Below are positions 34,812-43,033 of a stretch of 64,000 bases of DNA, piece after piece. The translations under genes and the position numbers were made by a program. The stretch lies in the NCBI RefSeq assembly GCF_017355835.1, contig NZ_JAFEWF010000005.1:248001-312000 (forward strand), written 5' to 3'. The notes under the pieces are model-generated. The model had not been told where the DNA came from. It ran no database searches and saw only the letters and a list, made by a program, of their open reading frames with translations. Each line of letters opens with the position of its first letter. The first letter of the stretch is position 1. Origin of the DNA: Desertivirga brevis. GTDB lineage: Bacteria > Bacteroidota > Bacteroidia > Sphingobacteriales > Sphingobacteriaceae.

Positions 34812-35672
34812 ATGAACAAAATTCCAATAGCAGAAATTCCGGCTTCAGAAAGAAATTCTGAAGAGAATGGCTTTAGCATCTCCGAACTAGATTCATCCTT
34901 ATTAGCTAAGGAGAGGATAAGGGGAAAGCACCGCCATAATTTCTTCTTCATTCTGCTTATAAAAAAGGGAACAGGGATTCATGAAGTTGATTTGGTGAAC
35001 TATGATGTAGCAGACAATATGATCTTTTGTTTACGGCCAGGTCAGATTCATCTCCTGAAGTTAGAGAGCGACGTTACCGGGTATGTGATGAGGTTCAATA
35101 CCAACTTTTACCAGCCAAACGAGAAGTCAATCCTACAGAAATTCAGGAAGGCAACTCACACTAACCTCTGTCCACTCGACAATAACCGTTTCGAAAGAGT
35201 ACACGCCATAGCAGAACGGATTTTCAAAGAATTTAGCGATAAGGAAGAGGGTTATACTAGTGTTATAAAGGCTTCTCTTGATATGTTTTTTATTGAACTT
35301 GTTCGTCGATGCAACAATGGCGGCCAGGTGGAAGACCAGGTGCATTCTTATAAACAGGACCGACTTGAGGAGTTTCTGGATTTACTAAGATGCAATCTCT
35401 CATCTATGAAGCAAGTTTCTCAATACACCACAATGATGAACCTATCGGCATTTCAATTGAACGAAATTACCAAGACAACAATTGGAAAAACTGCATCGGA
35501 AGTCATAAATGAACAAATAGTCCTTGAGGCAAAAAGGCATTTGCTGGCTTTAGACGAACAGGTGAAAATGATCAGCGAGAGCCTTGGTTATGAAGACGTC
35601 TCCTACTTCATTCGTTTCTTTAAAAAGCATACTGGCTATTCTCCCGACGCCTACAGGAAAAACTTTAGATAA
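34812..35672 (+). CDS. AraC family transcriptional regulator
   Basis: A 286-residue regulator. Residues about 20-160 form a cupin-like sensor domain (KHRHNFFFILLIKKGTGIHEVDL, FCLRPGQIHLLKLES). Residues about 185-286 contain two helix-turn-helix motifs with the AraC signature: YTTMMNLSAFQLNEITKTTIGKTASEVIN and ISESLGYEDVSYFIRFFKKHTGYSPDAYRK. Probably controls the thioredoxin-reductase-like gene 86 bases downstream. Confidence 0.9.
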   Translation: MNKIPIAEIPASERNSEENGFSISELDSSLLAKERIRGKHRHNFFFILLIKKGTGIHEVDLVNYDVADNMIFCLRPGQIHLLKLESDVTGYVMRFNTNFYQPNEKSILQKFRKATHTNLCPLDNNRFERVHAIAERIFKEFSDKEEGYTSVIKASLDMFFIELVRRCNNGGQVEDQVHSYKQDRLEEFLDLLRCNLSSMKQVSQYTTMMNLSAFQLNEITKTTIGKTASEVINEQIVLEAKRHLLALDEQVKMISESLGYEDVSYFIRFFKKHTGYSPDAYRKNFR

Positions 35673-35720
35673 GTACTATCCAAGTAAATTTTTGTTCTAT
35701 TTCTCATTTTCAGCCTAAGC

Positions 35721-35728
35721 TAGTTTTG
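35721..35728 (+). promoter_or_regulatory. -7 element of the thioredoxin-reductase-like gene
   Basis: TAGTTTTG, a perfect match, 31-38 bases before the start codon. The nearest TTTG upstream is 26 bases away, so the -33 element is weak, consistent with activator dependence. Confidence 0.4.
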
Positions 35729-35758
35729 TAGCTATAAATTATTGCTAGTTTAACTGAT

Positions 35759-36679
35759 ATGGAAACACCGAACAAAACATTTGATGTGATAATAATTGGA
35801 GGAAGCTACTCAGGTTTAGCAGCCGCACTTGCCCTTGGTAGAGCATTGATGAATGTTTTAATTATTGATGGAGCAGAGCCGTGCAACAAGCAAACGCCTC
35901 ATTCCCATAATTTCCTTACGCAAGACGGGAAAAAGCCAGCAGAGATCCACAAACAAGGAAAAGAACAAGTATTGATGTACAATACAGTAGAATTCCTTGA
36001 AGGAGTTGCGGTCGCGGGGAGAAAAATGGATGATGGAACTTTTGAAATACAGGTGTCAAAAGGAGAAATATTCAGAGCAGGCCAGTTAATATTCGCCACA
36101 GGCATCAAAGATGATCTGTCAGGAATTCCTGGACTTGCAGAATGCTGGGGTATTTCGGTGATCCACTGTCCTTACTGCCATGGGTATGAAGTAAGAAATG
36201 AACCTACCGGTATTTTAAGTAACGGACCAGAGGCTATTGAAATAGCGGGTTTAATCTCCAACTGGACAAAGGACCTTACTATTTTAACAAATGGAGAGCA
36301 TACTTTTAGTGAGGAGGAAGAGCTTAAACTGAAAAAACATGATATTAAAATTGATGAAAGAACAATTGCGAAGTTAAAGCACGATAATGGCTACTTAAGC
36401 AGTGTTACTTTTCAAGATGGATCAGAGCTCTCGCTGAAGGCAATTTATTATCGGCCCACCTTTGTTCAGCACTGTCAAATACCACAGGCATTAGGCTGCG
36501 AGTTAACAGAAGAAGGCTATATTAAGGTTGATTCAACTCAGGCAACTAGCATTAAAGGTATTTTTGCCTGCGGAGATAATGTAACAAGGATGAGAGCTGT
36601 GGCCAATGCTGTATTTATGGGTACCATGGCTGGGGTGGCAGCTAGTAGACAGCTTATACTCGACAGATTTAGCGAATAA
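35759..36679 (+). CDS. Thioredoxin-reductase-like FAD/NAD(P) oxidoreductase
   Basis: A 306-residue flavoprotein. The FAD-binding loop is IIIGGSYSGLAAALALG (11-27) and the second dinucleotide site lies near residue 150. The redox pair Cys137 and Cys140 in HCPYCHGYE matches thioredoxin reductase rather than the HxC types. The end FACGDNVTRMRAVANAVFMGTMAGVAASR binds FAD. It probably passes electrons from NAD(P)H to a small disulfide protein; no thioredoxin gene is adjacent. Preceded by an AraC regulator. Confidence 0.9.
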   Translation: METPNKTFDVIIIGGSYSGLAAALALGRALMNVLIIDGAEPCNKQTPHSHNFLTQDGKKPAEIHKQGKEQVLMYNTVEFLEGVAVAGRKMDDGTFEIQVSKGEIFRAGQLIFATGIKDDLSGIPGLAECWGISVIHCPYCHGYEVRNEPTGILSNGPEAIEIAGLISNWTKDLTILTNGEHTFSEEEELKLKKHDIKIDERTIAKLKHDNGYLSSVTFQDGSELSLKAIYYRPTFVQHCQIPQALGCELTEEGYIKVDSTQATSIKGIFACGDNVTRMRAVANAVFMGTMAGVAASRQLILDRFSE

Positions 36680-36681
36680 GG

Positions 36682-37299
36682 TCATGCACCTGTTTTCCTT
36701 ACAATTTCCTTTATGCGGACATCTAATTGTTCTGTACTTGTTTGAAGCATCTCTACAATACCTAGAACATCCTCGCTGATGTCCATTGTTTTTACGAGGG
36801 AAATAAGCGCCAGCATGTTAGCAAGAGGCGCCCTTGCTAAATGGGCCTGATCGAATGCGATATCGTTCAGAACCTGAACTTTATCCTTCTTTTCTTCTTC
36901 CGCCTGAACCTTCTTTTTCAGCAATTCGCTTTCGTACTTTTTTCTGTCGGCTACCTTGTAAAAAGCGCAATAAAAAAGCTCTTCGTCATCTGATTTGGGG
37001 CCGGATTGTGCAGTGAACAGACAAGGAAAGCTAGCATTATTACTTCGAATAGTAAGATCAATTTCTTTAACGGTTCCGTGCATTTTTAAAATCGGCTGCA
37101 CAAAAAGCTGATAATAAACTTTACCACCCTTATCCAGCAAGTCTGAAATGTTTTTTCCAAGAATATCTGTTTCATCCAGGTCTAACCACTGTAAGAGAGT
37201 TGAATTCACATTTGAAATCTTGCCTTGTCTGAGCGTTAATAAGCCGCAGGGCGAATTATTAAAAAGGCTTTTGTAATCGGGAATGAGAGCGTGAGTCAT
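36682..37299 (-). CDS. PAS protein with kinase-like dimerisation helix, no ATPase
   Basis: A 205-residue cytosolic protein. Residues 1-115 form a PAS domain (NNSPCGLLTLRQGKISNVN). Residues about 118-145 are a coiled linker. Residues 146-205 resemble the histidine-kinase phospho-acceptor helices, with His153 in QAHLARAPLANMLALI, where kinases have SHELRAPL. The chain then stops; there is no ATPase domain. Its start overlaps by one base the stop of an RsbQ-type hydrolase gene. In Bacillus RsbQ works with the PAS phosphatase RsbP, so this is a likely signalling partner with a different output. Confidence 0.8.
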   Translation of the reverse strand: MTHALIPDYKSLFNNSPCGLLTLRQGKISNVNSTLLQWLDLDETDILGKNISDLLDKGGKVYYQLFVQPILKMHGTVKEIDLTIRSNNASFPCLFTAQSGPKSDDEELFYCAFYKVADRKKYESELLKKKVQAEEEKKDKVQVLNDIAFDQAHLARAPLANMLALISLVKTMDISEDVLGIVEMLQTSTEQLDVRIKEIVRKTGA

Positions 37300-38099
37300 T
37301 AATGAGTATCGAGATAATTTTCAATCGCTGCAATAGTCTCTTCCGGTGCGCTGAGATGAGGACAATGACCAGTTGCTTTCATGATTACCAGAGTATTTTG
37401 CGGTGTGTTCCTTTCAATATAATAGCCCACCTCCAGTGGAGCAAGTATATCCTCTGAACATTGAAGGCTAAGACTTTTTACTTTTAGTTTTTGAAGATCA
37501 GAACGGTTATCTGAAAAGAAAGTTACCCGCGCGAATTCTCTCGCTATCTCCGGGTCTGTAGCGCAGAAGTTTGCCGCAAGCTCATCGCCTAACTCGGGTG
37601 CTTGAGGATTACCCATGATCAGGGGAGCCATAGAGGTCGACCAGCCAAGGTAATTAGCATCCATTACTTCAAATAAAGACTCAATGTCTTCTCGGTTCAT
37701 TCCTCCTACATAATCTTCACTGTTTATATAGGAAGGAGAGGGGGCTACCATAATTAGCCTTTCAAATTGCTCTGGATGTCTTATAGCTGCTCTCAAACCG
37801 ATCATGCTACTAACAGAATGTCCAATAAAAATAACCTTGCTAAGCTCAAGAGCCTGTATTACTTCATTTACATCTTCGGCATAGCCATCCAGCGATGAGT
37901 ATCTATTAGGGTCATAGGCCTCTATGTCTGACTGACCTGCTCCTACATAATCGAAAACAACAATTTTGTACCTTGACTCAAAAGCTTTAATTAGATGCCT
38001 CCAAACGTTTTGGTCGCAACCAAAACCATGGGCCATTAACATACATTGGTTTCCGTTTCCGTAAATCCGGACATTATTACGCTTAACTATATCTATCAT
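37299..38099 (-). CDS. rsbQ: RsbQ-type alpha/beta hydrolase
   Basis: A 266-residue alpha/beta hydrolase of the RsbQ/KAI2/D14 group. The catalytic triad is Ser95 (FIGHSVSS), Asp217 (CSEDILAP) and His245 (ATGHCPHLSAP). The sequence VFDYVGAGQSD and the opening IVKRNNVRIYG match RsbQ, which binds a small hydrophobic ligand and passes the signal to a PAS domain protein in the sigma-B energy stress pathway. The coupled PAS gene downstream supports the same logic. No sigma-B is near. Confidence 0.9.
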   Translation of the reverse strand: MIDIVKRNNVRIYGNGNQCMLMAHGFGCDQNVWRHLIKAFESRYKIVVFDYVGAGQSDIEAYDPNRYSSLDGYAEDVNEVIQALELSKVIFIGHSVSSMIGLRAAIRHPEQFERLIMVAPSPSYINSEDYVGGMNREDIESLFEVMDANYLGWSTSMAPLIMGNPQAPELGDELAANFCATDPEIAREFARVTFFSDNRSDLQKLKVKSLSLQCSEDILAPLEVGYYIERNTPQNTLVIMKATGHCPHLSAPEETIAAIENYLDTH

Positions 38100-38224
38100 A
38101 AGCTTTTCTGGCTTAATTTTATACGTTTTATCCCTAGTTCAAGTTTCCACTATAATCCATCCAATGGGTATTTAATTCATTTTTGTGAATTATACCAATA
38201 CTCTGATTTATAACCGCCAGGCGT

Positions 38225-39214
38225 CTAATGTTTACTAAGCCTTGTTTTATAAACAACCTCACCATCTATACTTACCGCTTGCATTAATAATTGCTTCTCT
38301 TTAACCGAAAAAGTCATGAACCCGGGAACAGCTTTGGCCAGTTTACTTTTTGGAATTGTTTTCAATGAAAGTACTTCTGAACCTGCACCTGATATGAATT
38401 GTTGAGTTATCTTGTTCACTTTAAGATGCTGCAAGTTATGTTCATGCCCTGAAATGTATGCGTCCACTTTGTACTTGGAAAATAAAGGCTTTAGTTGTCT
38501 CCGGACCGCCCTTGTATCATAAGCAATTCGACGGTGCCCACCTGTATGAATAGGATGGTGACCCACAATTATTTTCCACTTTACACTGGGCGACGCGGTT
38601 TCTAATTCTTTCCTTATCCATTCTTTCTGTTCTGCTGGCTTTTGGCTTTTTATATTATTTCCGTAGTGTTGCTTTTTATGGTACAGCTTAACCAATGGAT
38701 TAGTATCCAAAAAAAGTATTAGAACTTGTTGGCTTGTGTCTCCATCAATAGCAAACTTCTTCGAATAGTACCTGGAAGGCATAGACCATCTGCTGTTGGT
38801 ATTAGAATATTCAATCTGAGCATCGGGGTTTGCCATATAATCATGGTTACCAAGAACCGGGTACCACTTTACCTGCAGTGATTTTTGATTGTAAATCTTT
38901 TCAAATGAATTTTGAAAGAGTGGATCAAGGGTATCTTTAACTCCAGCTGGATAAAAGTTATCTCCAGTGCTTACAATAAAATCTGCGTCTAACTTCTCCG
39001 CCGCTATAGCCATCTGAGTGGCAACCGGCCGTTGAAAATCTCCTCCGCTTTTACCCCAATCGCCAATAGCAATAAAGTGTAAAGCAGAATCACTTTTTTC
39101 CAATTCAAGCTTTGACGAATATTGCTTGTTGCCAGAATTAAACGAACCTTGCGAAAACGCTTGAGGGAGACAAATTACAAGAAGTAAAAGCTGAAAAATA
39201 GGGAAGAACCTCAT
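38225..39214 (-). CDS. Exported metallophosphoesterase (purple acid phosphatase type)
   Basis: A 329-residue secreted phosphatase with signal peptide ending AFSQG. All metal motifs of the tartrate-resistant purple acid phosphatase family are visible in order: AIGDWGKSG, VSTGDNFYPAG, LGNHDY, IVGHHPIHTGGHR and ISGHEHNLQHL. It should hydrolyse phosphomonoesters outside the cytoplasmic membrane. Monocistronic. Confidence 0.9.
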   Translation of the reverse strand: MRFFPIFQLLLLVICLPQAFSQGSFNSGNKQYSSKLELEKSDSALHFIAIGDWGKSGGDFQRPVATQMAIAAEKLDADFIVSTGDNFYPAGVKDTLDPLFQNSFEKIYNQKSLQVKWYPVLGNHDYMANPDAQIEYSNTNSRWSMPSRYYSKKFAIDGDTSQQVLILFLDTNPLVKLYHKKQHYGNNIKSQKPAEQKEWIRKELETASPSVKWKIIVGHHPIHTGGHRRIAYDTRAVRRQLKPLFSKYKVDAYISGHEHNLQHLKVNKITQQFISGAGSEVLSLKTIPKSKLAKAVPGFMTFSVKEKQLLMQAVSIDGEVVYKTRLSKH

Positions 39215-39316
39215 TTATCTTTTTCTTAGAGTTCAAAATAGTTCATAAACTGACAAATTGCTTGAAAGTTTTTATTAAGAACACCTGATGAATGAGTGAG
39301 ATTAGACAGAAATTCA

Positions 39317-39342
39317 CCAGGTAGGCTTAGGGCCCTACCTGG
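39317..39342 (-). terminator. Hairpin after the LruC lipoprotein gene
   Basis: CCAGGTAGG (39317-39325) pairs with CCTACCTGG (39334-39342), with outer AAATTC/GAATTT pairing. It lies 38 bases past the LruC stop, on the minus strand; the T run is short. Confidence 0.5.
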
Positions 39343-39380
39343 TACGAATTTCGATGCAAAAAAGAACCTTGATCTAATTT

Positions 39381-41579
39381 TTATTTACTAAACAAGTTAA
39401 CAGAATTTCTATACCCAGAACCAGTGTTGGCGTACCAATCGGTGTATTGTGTTCCTCCTGATAAGATCCAGTTCGGAAGTTTTAAATACGCTGTGCTAAT
39501 ATCTTTTCCTTCTAATGGATAAACAAAGTTTTTCACAGGAACGCTGATTGCCCATGGATATCCTTCTGCTGTGAGGTAGTACTTTCCTGCAGCAACATTG
39601 CTGCGATCGTCTCCCGTTCCAAATAAGCTTTTATCAGCTAAAGTAGTTGGAGTTTTTCCTGGTAGGTGGATCTCTGAACCTCTACCTGCGTTTTTATTCC
39701 AGATAAAAGGATTGTACTCACCCAAGCCGAAGCTTGCCAAAGATGGCCCGTTTGCAATTGTAAAGCTGATATTATATGATTTTGCCGTTTGCTTAGGTTC
39801 TTCCAGGCGGGTGTTATAGTAAAGCATTTCCGAATGTGTATTATCGAAAAGTGTTATAACAGCCTTTTCCTGTCCTGCTTCAAGAGAACCACCTGTAACA
39901 TCACCTATCAGTTCTCGTTTAACCGGGAATTCTATACCAAAACCATTTTGGAAAATTCCACCTCTTGCCTGAAGCTCATAGTTACCGTCAACCTGAACTA
40001 CTTTGTTTCCAGCATTAGTGATCACTTTTAATTTGTAAGAGAATACCACATCATTCATGTCGTAATCTCCTTTAACTGGCCACATATCCTCGAAAGCAAT
40101 TGTTGCCCCAGCATCAGCAGCTGCATTTGGATAATAGTTATTAAAAGCTTTTGAAGCATCATTAGGGTAGTCGTCAAGATTATCGGCAACACCATCACCG
40201 TCTGAATCTACAATTGTTGCCATGCCGTTTCCTGGATTACATCCAGTAGCAGGAATATAAAGATCACAACCTTGAGATGCACCATCCTTGAACAACCCAG
40301 AAGGTAAGGTAGAACCATAACACACTCTTAAATTACCTTTAAACTTCTGACCATTCGAAGTTTGTTGAGCATCAAGTATCAGGTTAGAGTTAATTGTTCC
40401 AGTAACTTTTACCATAGATGTTGATCCACTTGCGGAAAAACCTCCTGTTATTTTATCAAGGTCTTTCGTCTTGAAATATGATGCATCATACAAATTGACC
40501 TGCGCGCTGCCATTAATTTGTGTATTACCGCTAACCTGAACATAACTGTAGTTATTTAACAGATTATTATTCATCAGGCTATTAGAAACCAGAAGTTTAC
40601 AGCGGTTATTTACAATACCGCCACCATTAATTTGAAGGTTGTTAACTGTTGCAGAGCCTTTATTCTCAAAAGTTGTTGTGCTGTTCACGTTCATTGTACC
40701 ACCAACCGAAATTGTGCCTTCGTTAGTGTCGGTAATATTAGATGAGTTAAGATTAAAGTCGCTCGTAACCGTTAGATCACCATAGTTATTTACAGTACCT
40801 GAGGAAGCAAGGTTTCCTGTAAACTTAGCTGTTCCGTAGTTACTGAAAACATGAGTAGCCCTGTCAAACTCTAAACCAGGAAAGCTTACCCTGCTACCAT
40901 TTGTTACCACAAAACCAATAGCACTGCTTCCTGCATTTTTATTAATGTTCTGTACCGTAAGATCAGTTCCACACAAACGGGCAATACCACCACCGTTACC
41001 AAAGGTAAGGTTAACTATTTTATTAGAACCGCTGATACAAACTGTTTTACCACCATCAATAGTGATCCACTGACCTGAAGAGGTAAGGCTTACGCTTTGA
41101 GTACAGCCGGTATTGCAATCAGGACTAGTAGCAAATGTACTAGCACCAGATTTAGTGGAAGAGACAGTAGTGTTTATTGCTCCAAGTGAAATATTTACTT
41201 CAGCTCCGCTTAATTCTACTTTTTTGTTTACGGTTGAATTGTCTGGCGCTGTTTTAATTACATATACCTCTGTAATGCTGCTTGGAACATAAACCTTCGT
41301 TTCAAAACTAGCATCCGTTGAAGCTGACCCTTTTGAAAGTAATTTACCGTCAGGAGTATAAATAGCAATAATGTGAGTAGCATCAGAAAAACGTGTATCT
41401 GTAACTGCAACCTTGAATGTTACATCGCGTGAAGATTCCCATAAGAATCCTTCAGGAACTATTACGTCCGTCAACTTGTTAATATCGCCATTGGCCAATA
41501 ACTGATCATCGGTTTTCTTGCAAGCCTGAAAAACACTCGCAATAATAAGGGAGTAGGTTAGTAAATGTTTGTAACTCAT
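39381..41579 (-). CDS. LruC-domain lipoprotein, large surface protein
   Basis: A 732-residue lipoprotein; signal peptide MSYKHLLTYSLIIASVFQAC, then KKTDDQ. The ATG at 41579 is used; one at 41585 is equally possible. Residues about 170-440 are repetitive beta-strand segments rich in Ser, Thr, Asn and Gly (FSNYGTAKFTG, VNNYGDLTVTSD, VNLYDASYFK), suggesting a beta-solenoid stalk. A thrombospondin-type calcium loop follows (DSDGDGVADNLDDYPND). The C-terminal LruC domain is marked by GDYDMNDVVFSYK and NPFIWNKNAGRGSEIHL. Probably an outer-surface protein or adhesin. Confidence 0.85.
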   Translation of the reverse strand: MSYKHLLTYSLIIASVFQACKKTDDQLLANGDINKLTDVIVPEGFLWESSRDVTFKVAVTDTRFSDATHIIAIYTPDGKLLSKGSASTDASFETKVYVPSSITEVYVIKTAPDNSTVNKKVELSGAEVNISLGAINTTVSSTKSGASTFATSPDCNTGCTQSVSLTSSGQWITIDGGKTVCISGSNKIVNLTFGNGGGIARLCGTDLTVQNINKNAGSSAIGFVVTNGSRVSFPGLEFDRATHVFSNYGTAKFTGNLASSGTVNNYGDLTVTSDFNLNSSNITDTNEGTISVGGTMNVNSTTTFENKGSATVNNLQINGGGIVNNRCKLLVSNSLMNNNLLNNYSYVQVSGNTQINGSAQVNLYDASYFKTKDLDKITGGFSASGSTSMVKVTGTINSNLILDAQQTSNGQKFKGNLRVCYGSTLPSGLFKDGASQGCDLYIPATGCNPGNGMATIVDSDGDGVADNLDDYPNDASKAFNNYYPNAAADAGATIAFEDMWPVKGDYDMNDVVFSYKLKVITNAGNKVVQVDGNYELQARGGIFQNGFGIEFPVKRELIGDVTGGSLEAGQEKAVITLFDNTHSEMLYYNTRLEEPKQTAKSYNISFTIANGPSLASFGLGEYNPFIWNKNAGRGSEIHLPGKTPTTLADKSLFGTGDDRSNVAAGKYYLTAEGYPWAISVPVKNFVYPLEGKDISTAYLKLPNWILSGGTQYTDWYANTGSGYRNSVNLFSK

Positions 41580-41851
41580 AGTCATACTTAATGCATACGG
41601 AAGGGCAATTCTAATGCCATGGCTGTTAAGATGCGTTTTAAAGCGGTGGTGGTTCAAACTGTAGGTCCCAAATGCCTCATCCTGTTCTATAGACTGCGAA
41701 ATTTTGGGAAAGGTTTTCCTCTTTCCCAGTTATAAATCCATTGTAAAGCCTCTTGTCCTTTAATAAGGAAGGGCATTATTATTACTTACACAATGGTAGA
41801 CCCAACTACAATGACTTAATTTGTACCTTCTCTGAAATAGAATAGCTAAAC

Positions 41852-42436
41852 ATGCAGGAAGATCTACAGCAACTTAGAAATTTACTGGAAACAATCGGAG
41901 TTTTGCAGAGTGAGGATTGGGAAGCATTTTCAAAAGTATGGTCGCCTTACTCCGCAAAGAGAAAGATCAGTCTTACCGCCATTGGCGAAACCGAGAAATA
42001 CCTTTATTTTGTTTTAGACGGTGTTCAACGGGTTTACTATTTTGACGGGGAGGGGCGAGAGGCCACTATTGTTTTTATGTACCCACCTTCATTTGGCGGT
42101 GTGTTAGATTCCTTCATGCTTCAGCAACCATCTCGCTATTGTTACGAAACCTTAACTCCCTCACGGTTCCTGCGTGCTCCATATGCTGAGGTGAACGCCC
42201 TGATGAAATCACATCCGTCAATACAGCACCTTATCCTTCAGGGCCTCTCGGCGGTGCTTTCAGGAGTATTACAGCGACTTACAGAGTTGCAATGCTTCAC
42301 TTCTGAAGAAAAGTTTTCGAGCTTTTTAAAACGAAGTCCCCATATTCTACAACTAGTTCCACATAAGTATCTGGCTAGCTACATTGGAATAGATCCAACT
42401 AATTTTAGTAAGCTGATCAATAAAGTGAAAATCTAA
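41852..42436 (+). CDS. Crp/Fnr family transcriptional regulator
   Basis: A 194-residue protein with a cyclic-nucleotide-binding-like cupin (LTAIGETEKYLYFVLDGVQRVYYFDGEGREATIVFM) and a short C-terminal helix-turn-helix (LVPHKYLASYIGIDPTNFSKLINKV). This is the common Bacteroidota Crp type with no arginine pocket for cAMP. Effector unknown. The DinB gene follows 52 bases on in the same direction. Confidence 0.87.
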   Translation: MQEDLQQLRNLLETIGVLQSEDWEAFSKVWSPYSAKRKISLTAIGETEKYLYFVLDGVQRVYYFDGEGREATIVFMYPPSFGGVLDSFMLQQPSRYCYETLTPSRFLRAPYAEVNALMKSHPSIQHLILQGLSAVLSGVLQRLTELQCFTSEEKFSSFLKRSPHILQLVPHKYLASYIGIDPTNFSKLINKVKI

Positions 42437-42455
42437 ATCATGGTATTTACCAAGG

Positions 42456-42483
42456 TTGACGTGAACAAGGATTGCCAACTTTG
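42456..42483 (+). promoter_or_regulatory. Promoter directly before the DinB start codon
   Basis: TTG (42456-42458), 17 bases, CAACTTTG (42476-42483), seven of eight matches to TAnnTTTG. The -7 element ends six bases before the ATG at 42489, so transcription should begin almost at the start codon. Confidence 0.5.
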
Positions 42484-42488
42484 CATCT

Positions 42489-43025
42489 ATGAAACTCAAT
42501 AAAAACCACCTCTTAAATAAGCTTGGCGACCAAGTAGAAAGCCATTTGCATATTGCAATTTCATCATTTCAGAACGAGTCTGAGAAAGTGTTGCTATGCC
42601 CGTCTGCTACCGGCGGCTGGAGTATTGCCCAATGCCTTGACCACTTGAACTCTTATGGGGATTACTTCTTACCTCGATTGAGTAAGGTATTACAGGTGGA
42701 AACCTCCGATAATGCCGTTACGTTCAAAAGCGGCTGGTTGGGAGATTATTTTAGTAAGATGATGGAGCCTTCAGCAAAGAAATACAAAGCAGCTAAAGGG
42801 CATACTCCGAGGAAAGATCTAGATGTATACAAGGTTACCGCCACTTTCATTGCTCAACAAGAAGAATTACTGTTGCTGTTAAGGAGGGCAACAAGTGCTA
42901 ATCTTAATCACAGGATTCCAATTTCTATATCTCCAATAATACGTTTAAAAGCCGGCGATGTCTTTCGTTTTCTTATAGCTCATAATGAAAGACACATGCA
43001 ACAGGCACTTAGGAATCTCCCTTAA
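42489..43025 (+). CDS. DinB family protein (DinB_2, metal-binding four-helix bundle)
   Basis: A 178-residue protein with the DinB-type fold. A metal-site His lies in WSIAQCLDHLNSYGDYF and the HNERHMQQ motif near the C-terminus supplies the other histidines. The Bacillus homologues are bacillithiol or mycothiol S-transferases; the substrate here is unknown. It has its own promoter next to the start codon. Confidence 0.88.
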   Translation: MKLNKNHLLNKLGDQVESHLHIAISSFQNESEKVLLCPSATGGWSIAQCLDHLNSYGDYFLPRLSKVLQVETSDNAVTFKSGWLGDYFSKMMEPSAKKYKAAKGHTPRKDLDVYKVTATFIAQQEELLLLLRRATSANLNHRIPISISPIIRLKAGDVFRFLIAHNERHMQQALRNLP

Positions 43026-43033
43026 TCTCACTA

